The notes below the pieces were generated by a model. The model was not told the DNA's origin. It saw nothing but the letters and a program-made list of their open reading frames with translations, and ran no database searches. From Methanomethylovorans sp041447285 (GTDB taxonomy: Archaea; Halobacteriota; Methanosarcinia; Methanosarcinales; Methanosarcinaceae): a DNA stretch of 64,000 nt. Below, in pieces: positions 53,053 to 63,058 of this stretch (its first letter is position 1; every line of letters begins with the position of its first letter). The DNA is taken from the NCBI RefSeq assembly GCF_041447285.1, contig NZ_JBGMEB010000012.1:1-64000 (forward strand). Direction: 5' to 3'. A program made the position numbers and the translations under genes.

Positions 53053-55143
53053 TCACACAAGCTTTACACTATCATGATCCGGTTTCATCAGGTCGCCAGA
53101 TCTGCGCATTTTTGCGATCATGTCTTCTGCATGAGCTCTGTCAATACCTTCTACAGATGCTTCTGCATAGATCTCTTCAAGAGGTGCTTTACCTGCGGGG
53201 TGTCTGCCACCCACCTGCCTGATGATCTCCTTGAGAACTTTTATTTTGTCTCTCTGGCTCTTGCTGGTACCGGATGCGATCACATCAACATCGAAAGCTC
53301 CGGTGGACGGGTCAACACCTACCTGTTTCATGCATGAATATACTATTTTTGTCGTACGTTTTGCATCGTCCATAGTAACAACATCGCTAAGGCGCACTCT
53401 TGCACTCGCTTCTGCAAGTCTTACGAGGGCTTCCAACTGCCTAGCTGTTACCGGGACGGGGGCATCTTTGCCTTCTCCCATTTTACGCAGGTCCATGTAA
53501 AACTTCACCAAATGTTCCCTTGCTTCTTCTTCCATTATAGGGAAAATATTTCTGCGTGAGTAGGCTACATATTTTCTCATAAGGTCCGGGTCAATATCAG
53601 GAATGATAATTTCCATCTGTTCGTCGACCTGTTCCTGTGTCACCTTGCTTGTAGCCATCTTTTTGCGTTGTTCAGAAAGCTCACCTGCATAGTGGGACTT
53701 AAGTATATGCTTAGCGATCCGTGTATCTTTTTCCTCATTTGGTGTGTCAAGAAGCACGAAGATCATATCAAACCTTGACATAAGCGCCGGGGGCATATTG
53801 ATCTGTTGGGCAATACCCTCATACCTGTCAAACCTTCCATATTTTGGGTTAGCAGCACCAAGAAGTGCACATCTGGACTTCAGTGTGGCGAGTATACCGG
53901 CCTTTGCAATGGATATAGTTTGTTGCTCCATAGCTTCGTGGAGTGCACTTTTGTCTTCAGAACGCATCTTGTCCATTTCATCCACTGCGGCAATACCCAT
54001 GTCAGCCATGACCAGTGCTCCAGCTTCCAGTGTCCAGCGTCCGTCTCCCATTTCATCTTTCACAGCAGCTGCAGTAAGACCGCTGCTTGAGGCACTTTTT
54101 CCTGAAGCGAATACACCTCTGGGTGCGAGTTTTACCATGTAGCGGAGAAGCTGACTTTTTGCCACACCCGGGTCACCCACAAAAAGCATGTGGATATCTC
54201 CCCTTACCCTTGATCCGTCGGGGAGATGCTTAGGAACGCCTGAAAATAACTGCAATGCCAGTGCTTCCTTTACATCTTCGTGTCCATAGATTGAAGGCGC
54301 AATAGACCGTATGATCTTATCATATATGTGGGGATCCTGGCTCATTTCCTTAATAATGTCTTCCTCTTCAGGGGTTATCTGCAGTTCATCGAACTCTTTG
54401 TCCACATTTTCCATAGAGTTTGCATCCAGCACGAGGTCATAAAAAGGAGATTTTCCCTCACGGGTAGTACGTTGATGGGATCGGAGAACACCATTGATAA
54501 CGATCCTATCACCAGGTTTTACGATACCTGCAAGATCTTCTTCTACATCCACATCCAAGCTCTGTGGCTGTGTTCCTCCCCTCAGGTTTTCGGGTGATTC
54601 TTGTATCTGCAGTTTCTGGGCATCCACAAATACGGATTGCTCCATAAGTATCTTAAAAGGTCCTCTTTTACCGCATGTATCATTCTCACATTCCAGAGGC
54701 TCTACGAATTTCATTTCAGTTTGCGGCACGAAAGTTACATGTTCACATCGCATGCACATAAAGGCAGCATTTATTATCTTGGGGCGAACTTCAGTCGCTT
54801 TGCGGATCATGCCCTCAATAGCAATGAATTTCATCAGATTCTTACTTCTCAGGTCCCTGATAGGTATCTTGCCGGGAACCTTTTCGAACCTTACTTTTGC
54901 CTTATCCAAGGTCTTATCAATGGGCAGGTCGATCTCCTGCAAGGCCTTGTCAGCAGAAGGCAATACTTCTGACGGCTGTTCTAATAACTCTGCAGCCAGT
55001 TCTCTGTCAAATATCTCAAGGTTTGAAAAATCAACTGTAAGACTTCTCTGGTCCGGGTATTCGTTAGCAAGTTGAAGAATATCATCCCAGTAGTACTGCT
55101 TGAGGAATGCTTTGAAGTTTTCTTCCCATTTTATTTCTGTCAT
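53053..55143 (-). CDS. mcm: MCM replicative helicase
   Basis: The archaeal minichromosome maintenance helicase unwinds DNA as a hexamer. The N-domain carries a zinc motif (CMRCEHVTF...CENDTCGKRG). The AAA+ core shows Walker A GDPGVAKSQLLRY, Walker B MGIAAVDEMDKM, sensor 1 LGAANPKYGRFD and the arginine finger SRFDMIFVL. A C-terminal winged helix ends the protein. Length 696 is normal. It lies between trmJ and DUF424 on the same strand. Confidence 0.96.
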   Translation of the reverse strand: MTEIKWEENFKAFLKQYYWDDILQLANEYPDQRSLTVDFSNLEIFDRELAAELLEQPSEVLPSADKALQEIDLPIDKTLDKAKVRFEKVPGKIPIRDLRSKNLMKFIAIEGMIRKATEVRPKIINAAFMCMRCEHVTFVPQTEMKFVEPLECENDTCGKRGPFKILMEQSVFVDAQKLQIQESPENLRGGTQPQSLDVDVEEDLAGIVKPGDRIVINGVLRSHQRTTREGKSPFYDLVLDANSMENVDKEFDELQITPEEEDIIKEMSQDPHIYDKIIRSIAPSIYGHEDVKEALALQLFSGVPKHLPDGSRVRGDIHMLFVGDPGVAKSQLLRYMVKLAPRGVFASGKSASSSGLTAAAVKDEMGDGRWTLEAGALVMADMGIAAVDEMDKMRSEDKSALHEAMEQQTISIAKAGILATLKSRCALLGAANPKYGRFDRYEGIAQQINMPPALMSRFDMIFVLLDTPNEEKDTRIAKHILKSHYAGELSEQRKKMATSKVTQEQVDEQMEIIIPDIDPDLMRKYVAYSRRNIFPIMEEEAREHLVKFYMDLRKMGEGKDAPVPVTARQLEALVRLAEASARVRLSDVVTMDDAKRTTKIVYSCMKQVGVDPSTGAFDVDVIASGTSKSQRDKIKVLKEIIRQVGGRHPAGKAPLEEIYAEASVEGIDRAHAEDMIAKMRRSGDLMKPDHDSVKLV

Positions 55144-55229
55144 GTCTTTCTCAAAGTTAGGTGCGCAGATTTTGTACCGGCACCAACCATAGTTTTTAAT
55201 TTATATCAATATTTCGTGTATACATTTGC

Positions 55230-55940
55230 TCAAATTTTCTTATTTGAGACCATGCACCTCTGTATCCTGCGCAGGACACCCCTTAGAGTTTGTACTTCCC
55301 TTGGGATCAGGCGTGCCCTTCCGAATATCCTTTTTAACATCAGTTCCGTTTTATCTTTTTTGTGTGCAGGGTATTCGATATCTTTCAGCAATTGGGAAAA
55401 ATGCTCCATCAAAAGTTTTGTATCAAAAGCATCTGCAAGTGGCGTTTCTCCTGCTTCTACGCCGCTCAGTTCGTAAAGTACCACTGCGACAGCATGTGAG
55501 AGATTCATCACCGGGTATATTTCGGATGTAGGAATTGTGAGGATCATGTCCATCATACATAATTCCTCTTTCATGAAGCCTTTATCTTCCCTGCCAAAGA
55601 GCAGTGCGATGGTTCCAGAGTATCCTTCCAGATTTTTTTTCAATTCTCTTGGAACAAATGCTGGGATACGTATGTGCTCATCGAATTTACTACCGGTTAT
55701 ACCAGTGGTGCCTATAAGGAGGTTTGCACCTACAACAGCTTCTTGTATGCTGTTCGTGATGGTTGCACCTTCAAGTACATCACGTGCATGAGATGACATT
55801 GCACGCGCTTCTCCTTCAAGAGGGCATGGGTTTACCAGCGCAAGGTCTGTAAAACCAAAATTCTTCATCGCCCTGGCCACAGAACCTACATTTCCCTGAT
55901 ATAAAGGCTCAACGAGCACTACTCTGAAATTAAGAGACAT
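55230..55940 (-). CDS. trmJ: TrmJ-type tRNA 2'-O-ribose methyltransferase
   Basis: A SPOUT-fold enzyme that methylates the 2'-OH of residue 32 in tRNAs. Motifs are VLVEPLYQGNVGSVARAMKNFG at the start, LLFGREDKGFMKEEL and the SAM-knot region IPTSEIYPVMNLSHAVAVVLYE. Length 236. It lies 86 bases upstream of mcm in the same direction. Confidence 0.88.
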   Translation of the reverse strand: MSLNFRVVLVEPLYQGNVGSVARAMKNFGFTDLALVNPCPLEGEARAMSSHARDVLEGATITNSIQEAVVGANLLIGTTGITGSKFDEHIRIPAFVPRELKKNLEGYSGTIALLFGREDKGFMKEELCMMDMILTIPTSEIYPVMNLSHAVAVVLYELSGVEAGETPLADAFDTKLLMEHFSQLLKDIEYPAHKKDKTELMLKRIFGRARLIPREVQTLRGVLRRIQRCMVSNKKI

Positions 55941-56128
55941 GGTATATCCTTGATGATTTTGGGAGCTTATAGGTGACTGCAGATTATATAAGGCTAATTA
56001 TGCAAGTATTAACCAATTATTTTTTTGAATGTCAGCGGTTTGGTTAATAATTAAAGTGTGTATATAGAATTCTCGAAGAGATTTTAGTTTTCAGTGTAGC
56101 ATATATCAAATTATATGAAGGAAAGGGA

Positions 56129-56743
56129 ATGAAAGCTGAAAGTGCCAATATCCAAGATTACATTAAAAGAACCAAAGTTATAGACTACGATAATGAGCTG
56201 ATCGTCTCCAAATGTCGTGATTTAGAGAATGGCGTAACAGATGAGATCCATCTGATTAAAAAAGTATATGAATTTGTCAGGGATGAAATATCCCATTCAG
56301 GCGATATTGGTGCACATGAAGTAACATGCAAGTCATCAGAAGTTTTGAGATATGGACATGGGATATGTTGTGCCAAATCCCACCTGCTTGCAGCTATGCT
56401 GAGATATTTTTCAATACCAACTGGTTTTTGCTATCAGAAACTTCGTTCAGATAATGATTCTGGCAAAAAAGTATTACATGGTCTTAATGCGGTATATCTT
56501 AGAGACTTTGATAAATGGATTAGACTGGACGCCAGGGGAAATAAGGAAGGAGTAGATGCTCAGTTTAGTTTGTATGAAGAAAAAATTGCCTGGCCCATAA
56601 ATGAAGAGCTTGGTGAAGAAGATCATGAAATGATGTTCGCAGAACCAAACAGTACTGTGATTGAAGTTATGACAAGAAGTAAAGATCGGAATGAGTTGTG
56701 GGCTGATTGGGAACTTGGTCTAAAAGAATTGTTTGATGCTTAG
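56129..56743 (+). CDS. Transglutaminase-like cysteine hydrolase
   Basis: The 204-residue soluble protein has the transglutaminase/protease triad: cysteine in GHGICCAKSHLLAAMLR, histidine in LHGLNAVYLRD and aspartate in WIRLDARGN. AAGGAAAGGGA precedes the ATG. Archaeal members are usually predicted peptidases or amidases; the substrate is unknown. The phosphopantetheinyl transferase at 56796 follows after 52 bases. Confidence 0.78.
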   Translation: MKAESANIQDYIKRTKVIDYDNELIVSKCRDLENGVTDEIHLIKKVYEFVRDEISHSGDIGAHEVTCKSSEVLRYGHGICCAKSHLLAAMLRYFSIPTGFCYQKLRSDNDSGKKVLHGLNAVYLRDFDKWIRLDARGNKEGVDAQFSLYEEKIAWPINEELGEEDHEMMFAEPNSTVIEVMTRSKDRNELWADWELGLKELFDA

Positions 56744-56795
56744 CATTTTGTACTTAACAGAGGTAAATTGGATAATACTTCTCTCAGGGATTTTC

Positions 56796-57473
56796 ATGGA
56801 AATCGAAGAATTAACACCATCCACTGTTTCGGTCAAACAAGTGACGGATCTTTGGAACGAAAATGAGGTTCTTATTTTCATTATCGATTTGAATGAGTAT
56901 CCATCTCTTTGTGCAGACTACCTCAATGAAATAGAGAAGGCACATCTTGATACGCTGAAAACAGAGTATTTCAAAAAAAGGTATATTGTATCAAGAATGG
57001 TTCTTAAATCTCTCTCCGGTATCCTTAAGGAAAAACCATGGTCTTGTATTTCCACTATCAAGGATGAATGTGGAAGGGTTCATGTATGCGATTATAATGA
57101 CCTGCATGTTTGTATCGCATACAGTGAAAATATTATTGTTCTTGCAATATCCAAAATAGATCTTGGTATCGACATAGAGGTTATAAGGTCAAGGTCGGTT
57201 ACAAGCATCTCAAAATCAATTGATAGATCATTGCCAGACGGTACTTCCTCTAAGGATAGCTCTGATTTTTTTATCATGTGGACTTTGAAAGAAGCATATT
57301 GTAAACTCTCAAATAAAACCATGTTTTCTAATTTAAGCAGAAAATTGGATTTGTCGGATGTTTATCATTTAAGCTATGTCATAGAAAATAAATATTTACT
57401 TGCACTCGTTACAAAATCTCGTCCACCTAAAGTAAGCATAACTCATCTTCAAAAAATTGATATTCTTATTTGA
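56796..57473 (+). CDS. Sfp-type 4'-phosphopantetheinyl transferase
   Basis: This family attaches phosphopantetheine from CoA to carrier proteins. Diagnostic motifs are LGIDIEVIR (Mg-binding Asp and Glu) and MWTLKEAYCKLS (W-x-x-KEA). The middle contains a serine-rich insert (LPDGTSSKDSSDFF). The frame opens at 56733, but AGGGA before the ATG at 56796 and the domain's beginning favour the shorter 225-residue form. Such enzymes are uncommon in methanogens, which lack standard fatty-acid synthase. No carrier protein is visible in the window, so the target is unknown. Confidence 0.72.
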   Translation: MEIEELTPSTVSVKQVTDLWNENEVLIFIIDLNEYPSLCADYLNEIEKAHLDTLKTEYFKKRYIVSRMVLKSLSGILKEKPWSCISTIKDECGRVHVCDYNDLHVCIAYSENIIVLAISKIDLGIDIEVIRSRSVTSISKSIDRSLPDGTSSKDSSDFFIMWTLKEAYCKLSNKTMFSNLSRKLDLSDVYHLSYVIENKYLLALVTKSRPPKVSITHLQKIDILI

Positions 57474-57637
57474 CAATGGACTAACCTGGATTTTTCAACA
57501 TAAATTGTAAATTACATCAAGGCTTGAATGTAGTCTTACCTGGGGTAAAGTACGACTATCTATATGCTATCGGGCCTTAAATGAAATGTACATCTAATTT
57601 TTTTCAGTCAAATAAGATCAAATATGCAGGTAATAGG

Positions 57638-58249
57638 ATGACGAAGATCGATCTTAAGAAGGAAATGAAGCAACTTTATGCCCCGTCTGCAAAAGAAACA
57701 TCTGTAGTGGAAGTGCCTCCAATGTCCTATCTGATGATAGATGGGGCGGGTGACCCGAACACCTCACAGGAATATATGGACTCGATCGAGGCACTGTACT
57801 CAGTATCATATGCTCTGAAATTCATGGCTAAGAAAAGCGATAACTCTAAAGATTATGTAGTTATGCCCCTTGAAGGTTTATGGTGGGCAGATGACATGGA
57901 AGAGTTCAGTGTTGAAAACAAGAATACATGGAAATGGACATCGATGATCATGCAACCTTCATTTGTTACTAAAGCAATGGTAAGCCAGGCGCTTGAGCAG
58001 GTTGAAAAGAAGAAAGGGCTTACCGGTCTTTCCAGAATTCGTTTTGAAAAATATGATGAAGGATTATCAGCACAGATCATGCATATAGGACCCTATGCTA
58101 CTGAAACTCCTACGGTCAGCAAGTTGCACAAGTTCATTGAGGACAATGGCTATTCTCTCAGAGGCAAGCACCATGAGATATATTTGAGCGATCCCAGGAA
58201 ATCTGCTCCTGAAAAACTTAAGACCATTATCCGTCAGCCTATAAAGTGA
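57638..58249 (+). CDS. GyrI-like small-molecule binding protein
   Basis: The protein matches stand-alone GyrI-like domains: start KIDLKKEMKQLYAPS, VEVPPMSYLMIDGAGDPN, then VMPLEGLWWADD and MHIGPYATETPTVSKLHKFI, ending HEIYLSDPRKSAPEKLKTI. Family members bind hydrophobic small molecules and some hydrolyse them. The ATG at 57638 is chosen over the frame opening at 57581 because homologues begin at this point and AGGTAATAGG precedes it. Confidence 0.8.
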   Translation: MTKIDLKKEMKQLYAPSAKETSVVEVPPMSYLMIDGAGDPNTSQEYMDSIEALYSVSYALKFMAKKSDNSKDYVVMPLEGLWWADDMEEFSVENKNTWKWTSMIMQPSFVTKAMVSQALEQVEKKKGLTGLSRIRFEKYDEGLSAQIMHIGPYATETPTVSKLHKFIEDNGYSLRGKHHEIYLSDPRKSAPEKLKTIIRQPIK

Positions 58250-58353
58250 AAATGTCATAATTGACTTTTCTTTGTTTTTATATCTCCAATCTCAGGTTTA
58301 ATTATCCTGTCAACCACAAATATTCTAAACCATCCTGTCATATAAAATCCTGA

Positions 58354-59241
58354 ATGATAGACGACGTCATCAGAGTATTTAAACAACTGGATAACAAGGA
58401 CATACGCATCCTTACGGGCATAGAGATCGGAATGAAAGATTATGAATGGGTGCCTGTTGAGAATGTCATGAAATTTACCCGCATGACATACGATCATTTG
58501 TCCTTTCGGCTCAAAAAGCTTGGCAAACTGAAAATGTTTGCTTTCACAACAGTTCCTTATGAAGGGTATCAGATATATTTTGAAGGATATGATGCTCTTG
58601 CCTTGCACACTTTTGTGCAAAGAAAGACTATCAGTGCCATTGGCAACGAGATAGGTGTCGGTAAGGAATCAGTGGTGTTGGAAGCTATGAAAGAACCTGA
58701 ACTGGGTATTGGAGATCCCGAAGGTGTGGTTATCAAGTTCCACCGGGAAGGTCGTACCAGTTTCACACAGGTCAAACGTAATCGCAGTCATATCGGTGAC
58801 CGTGAGCACATGTCTTGGATATATGCAGCCCGCCTTGCAGCAAAACGAGAGGCTGATGTTATAAACAAGCTTTATCCTTACGTATCTGTTCCCAAGCTTA
58901 TTGACCACAATCGGCATGCTCTTGTTATGGAGATCGCCAGAGGCTCTTTACTGTACAAGACAAAGCTCGAAGATCCCCAGTGGTTCTTTGATGAGATCCT
59001 GAGGCAATTGAAACTGGCTTATGCAAAAGGTATCATACACGCTGATATGAGCGAGTATAACACTTTCGTTCACGAGGAAGGTGTGCAGATCATCGACTGG
59101 CCACAGTATGTCGAGCTTTCGCATCCGCATGCAGATGAATTGCTTGAGCGGGATATTTCTAATATTCTTTCCTTTTTCAAGCGCAAGTACGAACTGGATG
59201 CCGAACTTGAATCATCAATAGCTTATGTTAAGGGCCAGTGA
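58354..59241 (+). CDS. rio2: Rio2 atypical protein kinase
   Basis: Rio2 acts in maturation of the small ribosomal subunit. The N-terminal winged helix (to about residue 80) is followed by the RIO kinase fold: nucleotide loop around IGVGKESVVLEA, ATP lysine in GVVIKFHREGRTSF, catalytic loop IIHADMSEYNTFV and metal-binding IIDWPQY. Length 295. The DUF460 gene follows after 39 bases. Confidence 0.92.
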   Translation: MIDDVIRVFKQLDNKDIRILTGIEIGMKDYEWVPVENVMKFTRMTYDHLSFRLKKLGKLKMFAFTTVPYEGYQIYFEGYDALALHTFVQRKTISAIGNEIGVGKESVVLEAMKEPELGIGDPEGVVIKFHREGRTSFTQVKRNRSHIGDREHMSWIYAARLAAKREADVINKLYPYVSVPKLIDHNRHALVMEIARGSLLYKTKLEDPQWFFDEILRQLKLAYAKGIIHADMSEYNTFVHEEGVQIIDWPQYVELSHPHADELLERDISNILSFFKRKYELDAELESSIAYVKGQ

Positions 59242-59280
59242 ACACAAATATATTCCAGAAATCGAATAACTATCTAATGT

Positions 59281-61251
59281 ATGCATAATGGCATCATTTA
59301 CGGGATTGATATTGCAAAGGGATCCTCGAGGGCACAACTGATCCCCAAATATGCCGTGTCCATCCTTAAGGACGGCCAGGTGCATCGCCACAGTATGGTC
59401 AGTCGGAATCGTATCCTTAAGATGGTACATGATGACAGTCCAGACTATATTGCAGTAGATAATATCTTTGAGCTTGCTTCGGATAAGGATGATCTCATCC
59501 GTTTCCTGGATAAACTGCCGGAACCCACCAGGCTTATTCAGGTAACAGGCGGTTTGCACCAACAGCCTCTCCTTAAGCTTGCACAGGAACATGGCATTTC
59601 CATGAACCAGTTCAATCCGGGAGATGAAGCCGAAGCATGTGCCCGGCTTGCAGCTATGAGCGTTGGGTGTGAAGTCTCCCTGTTTGAAGATGTTACCAGG
59701 ATCAAGGTCAGCAGGGCCAGGTCATTGGGCAGAGGGGGTTGGAGCCAGAACAGGTATAGGCGTAAGGTGCATGGTGCTGTTAAGGAAAAAAGCCGTCTGA
59801 TAGAGCAGATCCTGCGCAAGTTTTCAAAAGAAACAGGTGTTACCTTTACAGCCAAGTCCATAGAAGGTTTTGGTGGCTATGTGCGTACTGATTTTATAGT
59901 CAATGCCAGCCGTGAGAAGATACCTGTGCATCCTTCAGTTAATGCAGATGTGCAGGTAAGCATCCGTAGTGTTGAAAGAGATAAGATCAAGTATATTCCT
60001 CTCGCCCCTTCTAAACGTAAATACACTATTGTTGGTATTGATCCAGGCACCACTGTGGGAATAGCTATTCTTTCCCTGAATGGTGAACTTCTCTTTTCCA
60101 ATAGTTTCAGGGGCATGTCTCACGATCAGGTCGTCAAGCTGATATCAGACCATGGTAAGCCTGCAATTGTTGCAACAGATGTCTATCCCACACCTGCGGC
60201 AGTAGAGAAGATTCGCCGCAGCTTTAAGGCGGTATTAGGTACTCCTGGCACAGAACTGCGTGCTGAAGAAAAGATCGCAATGGCACGGCCTTTCGGTTAT
60301 TCCAATGACCACGAAAGGGATTCACTGGCTGCTGCTATTAATACCTATCGTAATTACAAGAACATTTTTAGCAGAGTGGAGAAAAAAGCTCCTCGGTTTG
60401 CAGACCTTGATCTGATCAAGTACCACGTCATAAATGGTTATTCCATAGAAGAAGCCATAGAAAAGGTAACTGCTGTGCCTGTTCCCCTCCGGCCTGAAAC
60501 AGTATCTGCATCAGGAGAAAGCATCGATGCAGATGAGCAGACAAAAAAGCTTCAGGAACTTATACGGCAGAAAAATATTAAGATCCATGAGCTTAAGGAA
60601 TATGTGCAGGAACTGAAAGGATTAAATTCAGAGAAGGACCGAAGCATAGCAGAGATGGAAGCTCGTATTAACAAGCTGAAAAAAGCCGAATCTCTGGAGC
60701 TTCGTAAACAAAAAGAGATACATATACGTGATACGGAGATCTCAAGGCTCAAAACGGAGCTTAAAAAGTCTCAACAAGCCCTTCAAGACTCACGCCAGCA
60801 CATCAAGAAACTGAAACAGATACGTAAGAAAGAGATCAAAGGCGAGGGCTTACCTGTAAAAGTAGTGACTGCTTTTACAAAAGAGGCTATCCAGCAGACA
60901 ATGGATATGTATGGTATTAAAAAAGGTGATGTGCTCTTGCTTGAAGATTCCAGCGGAGGTGCTGCAGGCACAGCAGCCATACTGGTGGAGACTGGTATAA
61001 GAGCTGTGATCATAAAAGATGATATTTCCCATGCAGCTAATGAAGCGTTTTTCCAGGGCAATGTGCCGGTGCTTAAAAACGTAGTAGTTCAAAGATTTGA
61101 TGATTTTGCTACTGTAGAACCCAAAGTTCTGGAACAGGCATTGTCCGCATGGGAAGAAGATGCAAAGAAAAAGAGAAGGGAGCAGGAACATCAACATTTG
61201 GCTTCCCTGCTTGATGAATATCGTAGTGAAAGGCGGCGTGGACTTGCCTGA
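59281..61251 (+). CDS. DUF460 RNase H-like protein with coiled coil
   Basis: The 656-residue archaeal protein (COG2433) has an RNase H-like N-terminal region (YGIDIAKGSSRAQLIPKYA) and a second such core around residue 245 (IVGIDPGTTVGIAIL), with ERDSLAAAINTYRNY beyond it. Residues about 420-520 form a long coiled coil, and the C-terminus is another compact domain (LLLEDSSGGAAGTAAILVE). A nuclease or resolvase-like role on structured nucleic acid is plausible, but the family is uncharacterised. Confidence 0.8.
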   Translation: MHNGIIYGIDIAKGSSRAQLIPKYAVSILKDGQVHRHSMVSRNRILKMVHDDSPDYIAVDNIFELASDKDDLIRFLDKLPEPTRLIQVTGGLHQQPLLKLAQEHGISMNQFNPGDEAEACARLAAMSVGCEVSLFEDVTRIKVSRARSLGRGGWSQNRYRRKVHGAVKEKSRLIEQILRKFSKETGVTFTAKSIEGFGGYVRTDFIVNASREKIPVHPSVNADVQVSIRSVERDKIKYIPLAPSKRKYTIVGIDPGTTVGIAILSLNGELLFSNSFRGMSHDQVVKLISDHGKPAIVATDVYPTPAAVEKIRRSFKAVLGTPGTELRAEEKIAMARPFGYSNDHERDSLAAAINTYRNYKNIFSRVEKKAPRFADLDLIKYHVINGYSIEEAIEKVTAVPVPLRPETVSASGESIDADEQTKKLQELIRQKNIKIHELKEYVQELKGLNSEKDRSIAEMEARINKLKKAESLELRKQKEIHIRDTEISRLKTELKKSQQALQDSRQHIKKLKQIRKKEIKGEGLPVKVVTAFTKEAIQQTMDMYGIKKGDVLLLEDSSGGAAGTAAILVETGIRAVIIKDDISHAANEAFFQGNVPVLKNVVVQRFDDFATVEPKVLEQALSAWEEDAKKKRREQEHQHLASLLDEYRSERRRGLA

Positions 61252-61254
61252 AAC

Positions 61255-61806
61255 TTAAGGCCACTTCCGATCAAAGAAAATGTTCTTACCTGTAATGCTT
61301 AAAGGAATTGCCAGAGCGATGTCGGCCTTTATCATCTCTGCTTTAATAGCTGCTGTACCTGCACTGTAAAATATTCTGTTGTCGATACACAGGTCTTTGG
61401 CCTTGGCTGCAGCACATCCTAATGCAATCCCCAAGTCTATGTATTTGATACTGCACTGTGGGCCCTTGAAATCTGTCTTTACCTTTTGTGCTTCCAGCAT
61501 CTCGTCACATTTTTTATATCCGCATGCACCACAATTAAGTCCTACAACGCCTGCATTGCGCAGACCTATGAGCACCACAGCGTCAGCATCTCTTATATTT
61601 CTTGCATCTCTTTTAAAGAATGCAAAAAAATCTCCTCTTTCATCAGCCATACCTTCCATGAATCTGGCAAGGGTTTCCTGCTCATCACGTTCAAGGATAC
61701 CGGTTACAAGGTCATCCTTACCTTTGCCTTTTGGTGCTGTGCGCGCTGCCACAAGTATTTCTCTGGCAAGTGCATTGATACATTCCAGTTCAGGATTCTC
61801 GATCAT
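61255..61806 (-). CDS. DUF2148 ferredoxin-domain protein
   Basis: 183 residues with the family cysteine cluster LNCGACGYKKCDEM and downstream conserved CSIKYIDLGIALGCAAAKAKD (given here in part), plus the start ALAREILVAARTAPKGKGKD. It probably binds an Fe-S cluster; its electron partner is unknown. It converges with the DUF460 gene (3 bases between stops). Confidence 0.8.
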   Translation of the reverse strand: MIENPELECINALAREILVAARTAPKGKGKDDLVTGILERDEQETLARFMEGMADERGDFFAFFKRDARNIRDADAVVLIGLRNAGVVGLNCGACGYKKCDEMLEAQKVKTDFKGPQCSIKYIDLGIALGCAAAKAKDLCIDNRIFYSAGTAAIKAEMIKADIALAIPLSITGKNIFFDRKWP

Positions 61807-61913
61807 AACTTCAAGTATGTAGGAATCTATTTTAAGTATTGCGAAACTAAAATTTAAAGTAATATTCTATACCCTAGTCCATAATCTTAGGTCATTCAAA
61901 TGGTTGAGGCTCA

Positions 61914-62537
61914 ATGCAAAGATCTGCTCTGATATTAGCTGGTGGTAAGGGAACAAGGCTTGGAGAAAGGGAAAAAGCTTTGCTGACCTGCCATGGTATA
62001 ACCTTGCTGGATAAAACTATAGAAGTCCTCAATTCGGTAGTGGATGAGGTGATCGTTTCGGTAAGGGACCACAAGCAACAGGCAGCCTTCTCTAAATATG
62101 TACGAGATGTACGATTATTGTGTGATGTGCATCAAGGGAAAGGTCCTCTTGGCGGGATGCTGGAAGGTATGCGGGAAGCATCCGGTGAATATGTATTTGT
62201 TGTGGCTTGTGATATGCCTTTTATAAGATATGATGTCATAGATTTTCTGTTTAATGAAGCTGTAGGCCATGATGCTGCCATCCCTGTGTGGAATAATGGA
62301 AGAAAAGAGCCATTACATTCTGTTTATAATAAGGAGCGATTTGTGCCTGCCATCGAGAAGTCTATAAAACAAGATGAATATCGTGTGATGGCGGCTGTAT
62401 CACAATTACATGATATAAGGTTCATAACTATGGAAAGGATTCAGTTTATTGATGAGGAACTTGTGTCTTTTACCAACATCAATACGGCTGCAGATCTGGA
62501 ACAGATAATTCAAAGAGGAGCTAATGATTATGGATAA
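61914..62537 (+). CDS. mobA: MobA-like molybdenum cofactor guanylyltransferase
   Basis: A nucleotidyltransferase that attaches GMP to molybdopterin. Motifs are SALILAGGKGTRLGEREKAL, HQGKGPLGGMLEGM and VVACDMPFI. Length 207 is typical. Methanogens need molybdopterin dinucleotide for formylmethanofuran dehydrogenase. Its stop overlaps the next gene by 14 bases. A related archaeal NTP-transferase with another substrate is the alternative. Confidence 0.82.
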   Translation: MQRSALILAGGKGTRLGEREKALLTCHGITLLDKTIEVLNSVVDEVIVSVRDHKQQAAFSKYVRDVRLLCDVHQGKGPLGGMLEGMREASGEYVFVVACDMPFIRYDVIDFLFNEAVGHDAAIPVWNNGRKEPLHSVYNKERFVPAIEKSIKQDEYRVMAAVSQLHDIRFITMERIQFIDEELVSFTNINTAADLEQIIQRGANDYG

Positions 62538-63048
62538 ATGTATGGTTATAGGTAAGGCTATTGAACGGATAGCAAATGATTATGATCTTACTATAGACAC
62601 TGTTAAGAAAGCCATTGATAAATCCAGATTTCCTCTTGATTTTGATCTTATGGTCGAAGAAGGTAGTTTCTGCTTTAGGGGGCCAGATGAAGAATCGAAG
62701 GCTGATAACGCTTCTATTTGTATGGCTTCCAAAATACTTGCTAATAAAGGAGTTCAAGAGAATATTCTGCCTATAATATGCAAGCGCATTGAGGCATGGG
62801 ATCATGAGAATATTGAAGACCTGTTGGATATGATAAGGAAAATTATCAGTATAATGGAACTAAATCCTGACGATCACACTCTAATTGAAACCTGTGTCCT
62901 TGACATCAATAATTTGCCTTCGGAAGTTATTCCAAAGGACATGATTCCGCATTATCGGATCTGGGCAATGGACAAGAAAGGTATGTGTCTTGTAGGTGAT
63001 GACGCAAATAAAGTGGTTCATATTGATAATATACCCAGAAAAATGTAA
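62524..63048 (+). CDS. Uncharacterised protein coupled to mobA
   Basis: The 174-residue soluble protein is not a family I recognise. The start carries a helix-turn-helix-like segment (IERIANDYDLTIDTVKKAI), the middle a helical region (ENIEDLLDMIRKIISIM), and the end a short strand part (GMCLVGDDANKVVHI). GAGG lies five bases before the ATG, inside mobA, and the 14-base overlap suggests coupled translation. Confidence 0.62.
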   Translation: MIMDKCMVIGKAIERIANDYDLTIDTVKKAIDKSRFPLDFDLMVEEGSFCFRGPDEESKADNASICMASKILANKGVQENILPIICKRIEAWDHENIEDLLDMIRKIISIMELNPDDHTLIETCVLDINNLPSEVIPKDMIPHYRIWAMDKKGMCLVGDDANKVVHIDNIPRKM

Positions 63049-63058
63049 AAAGAGATTT

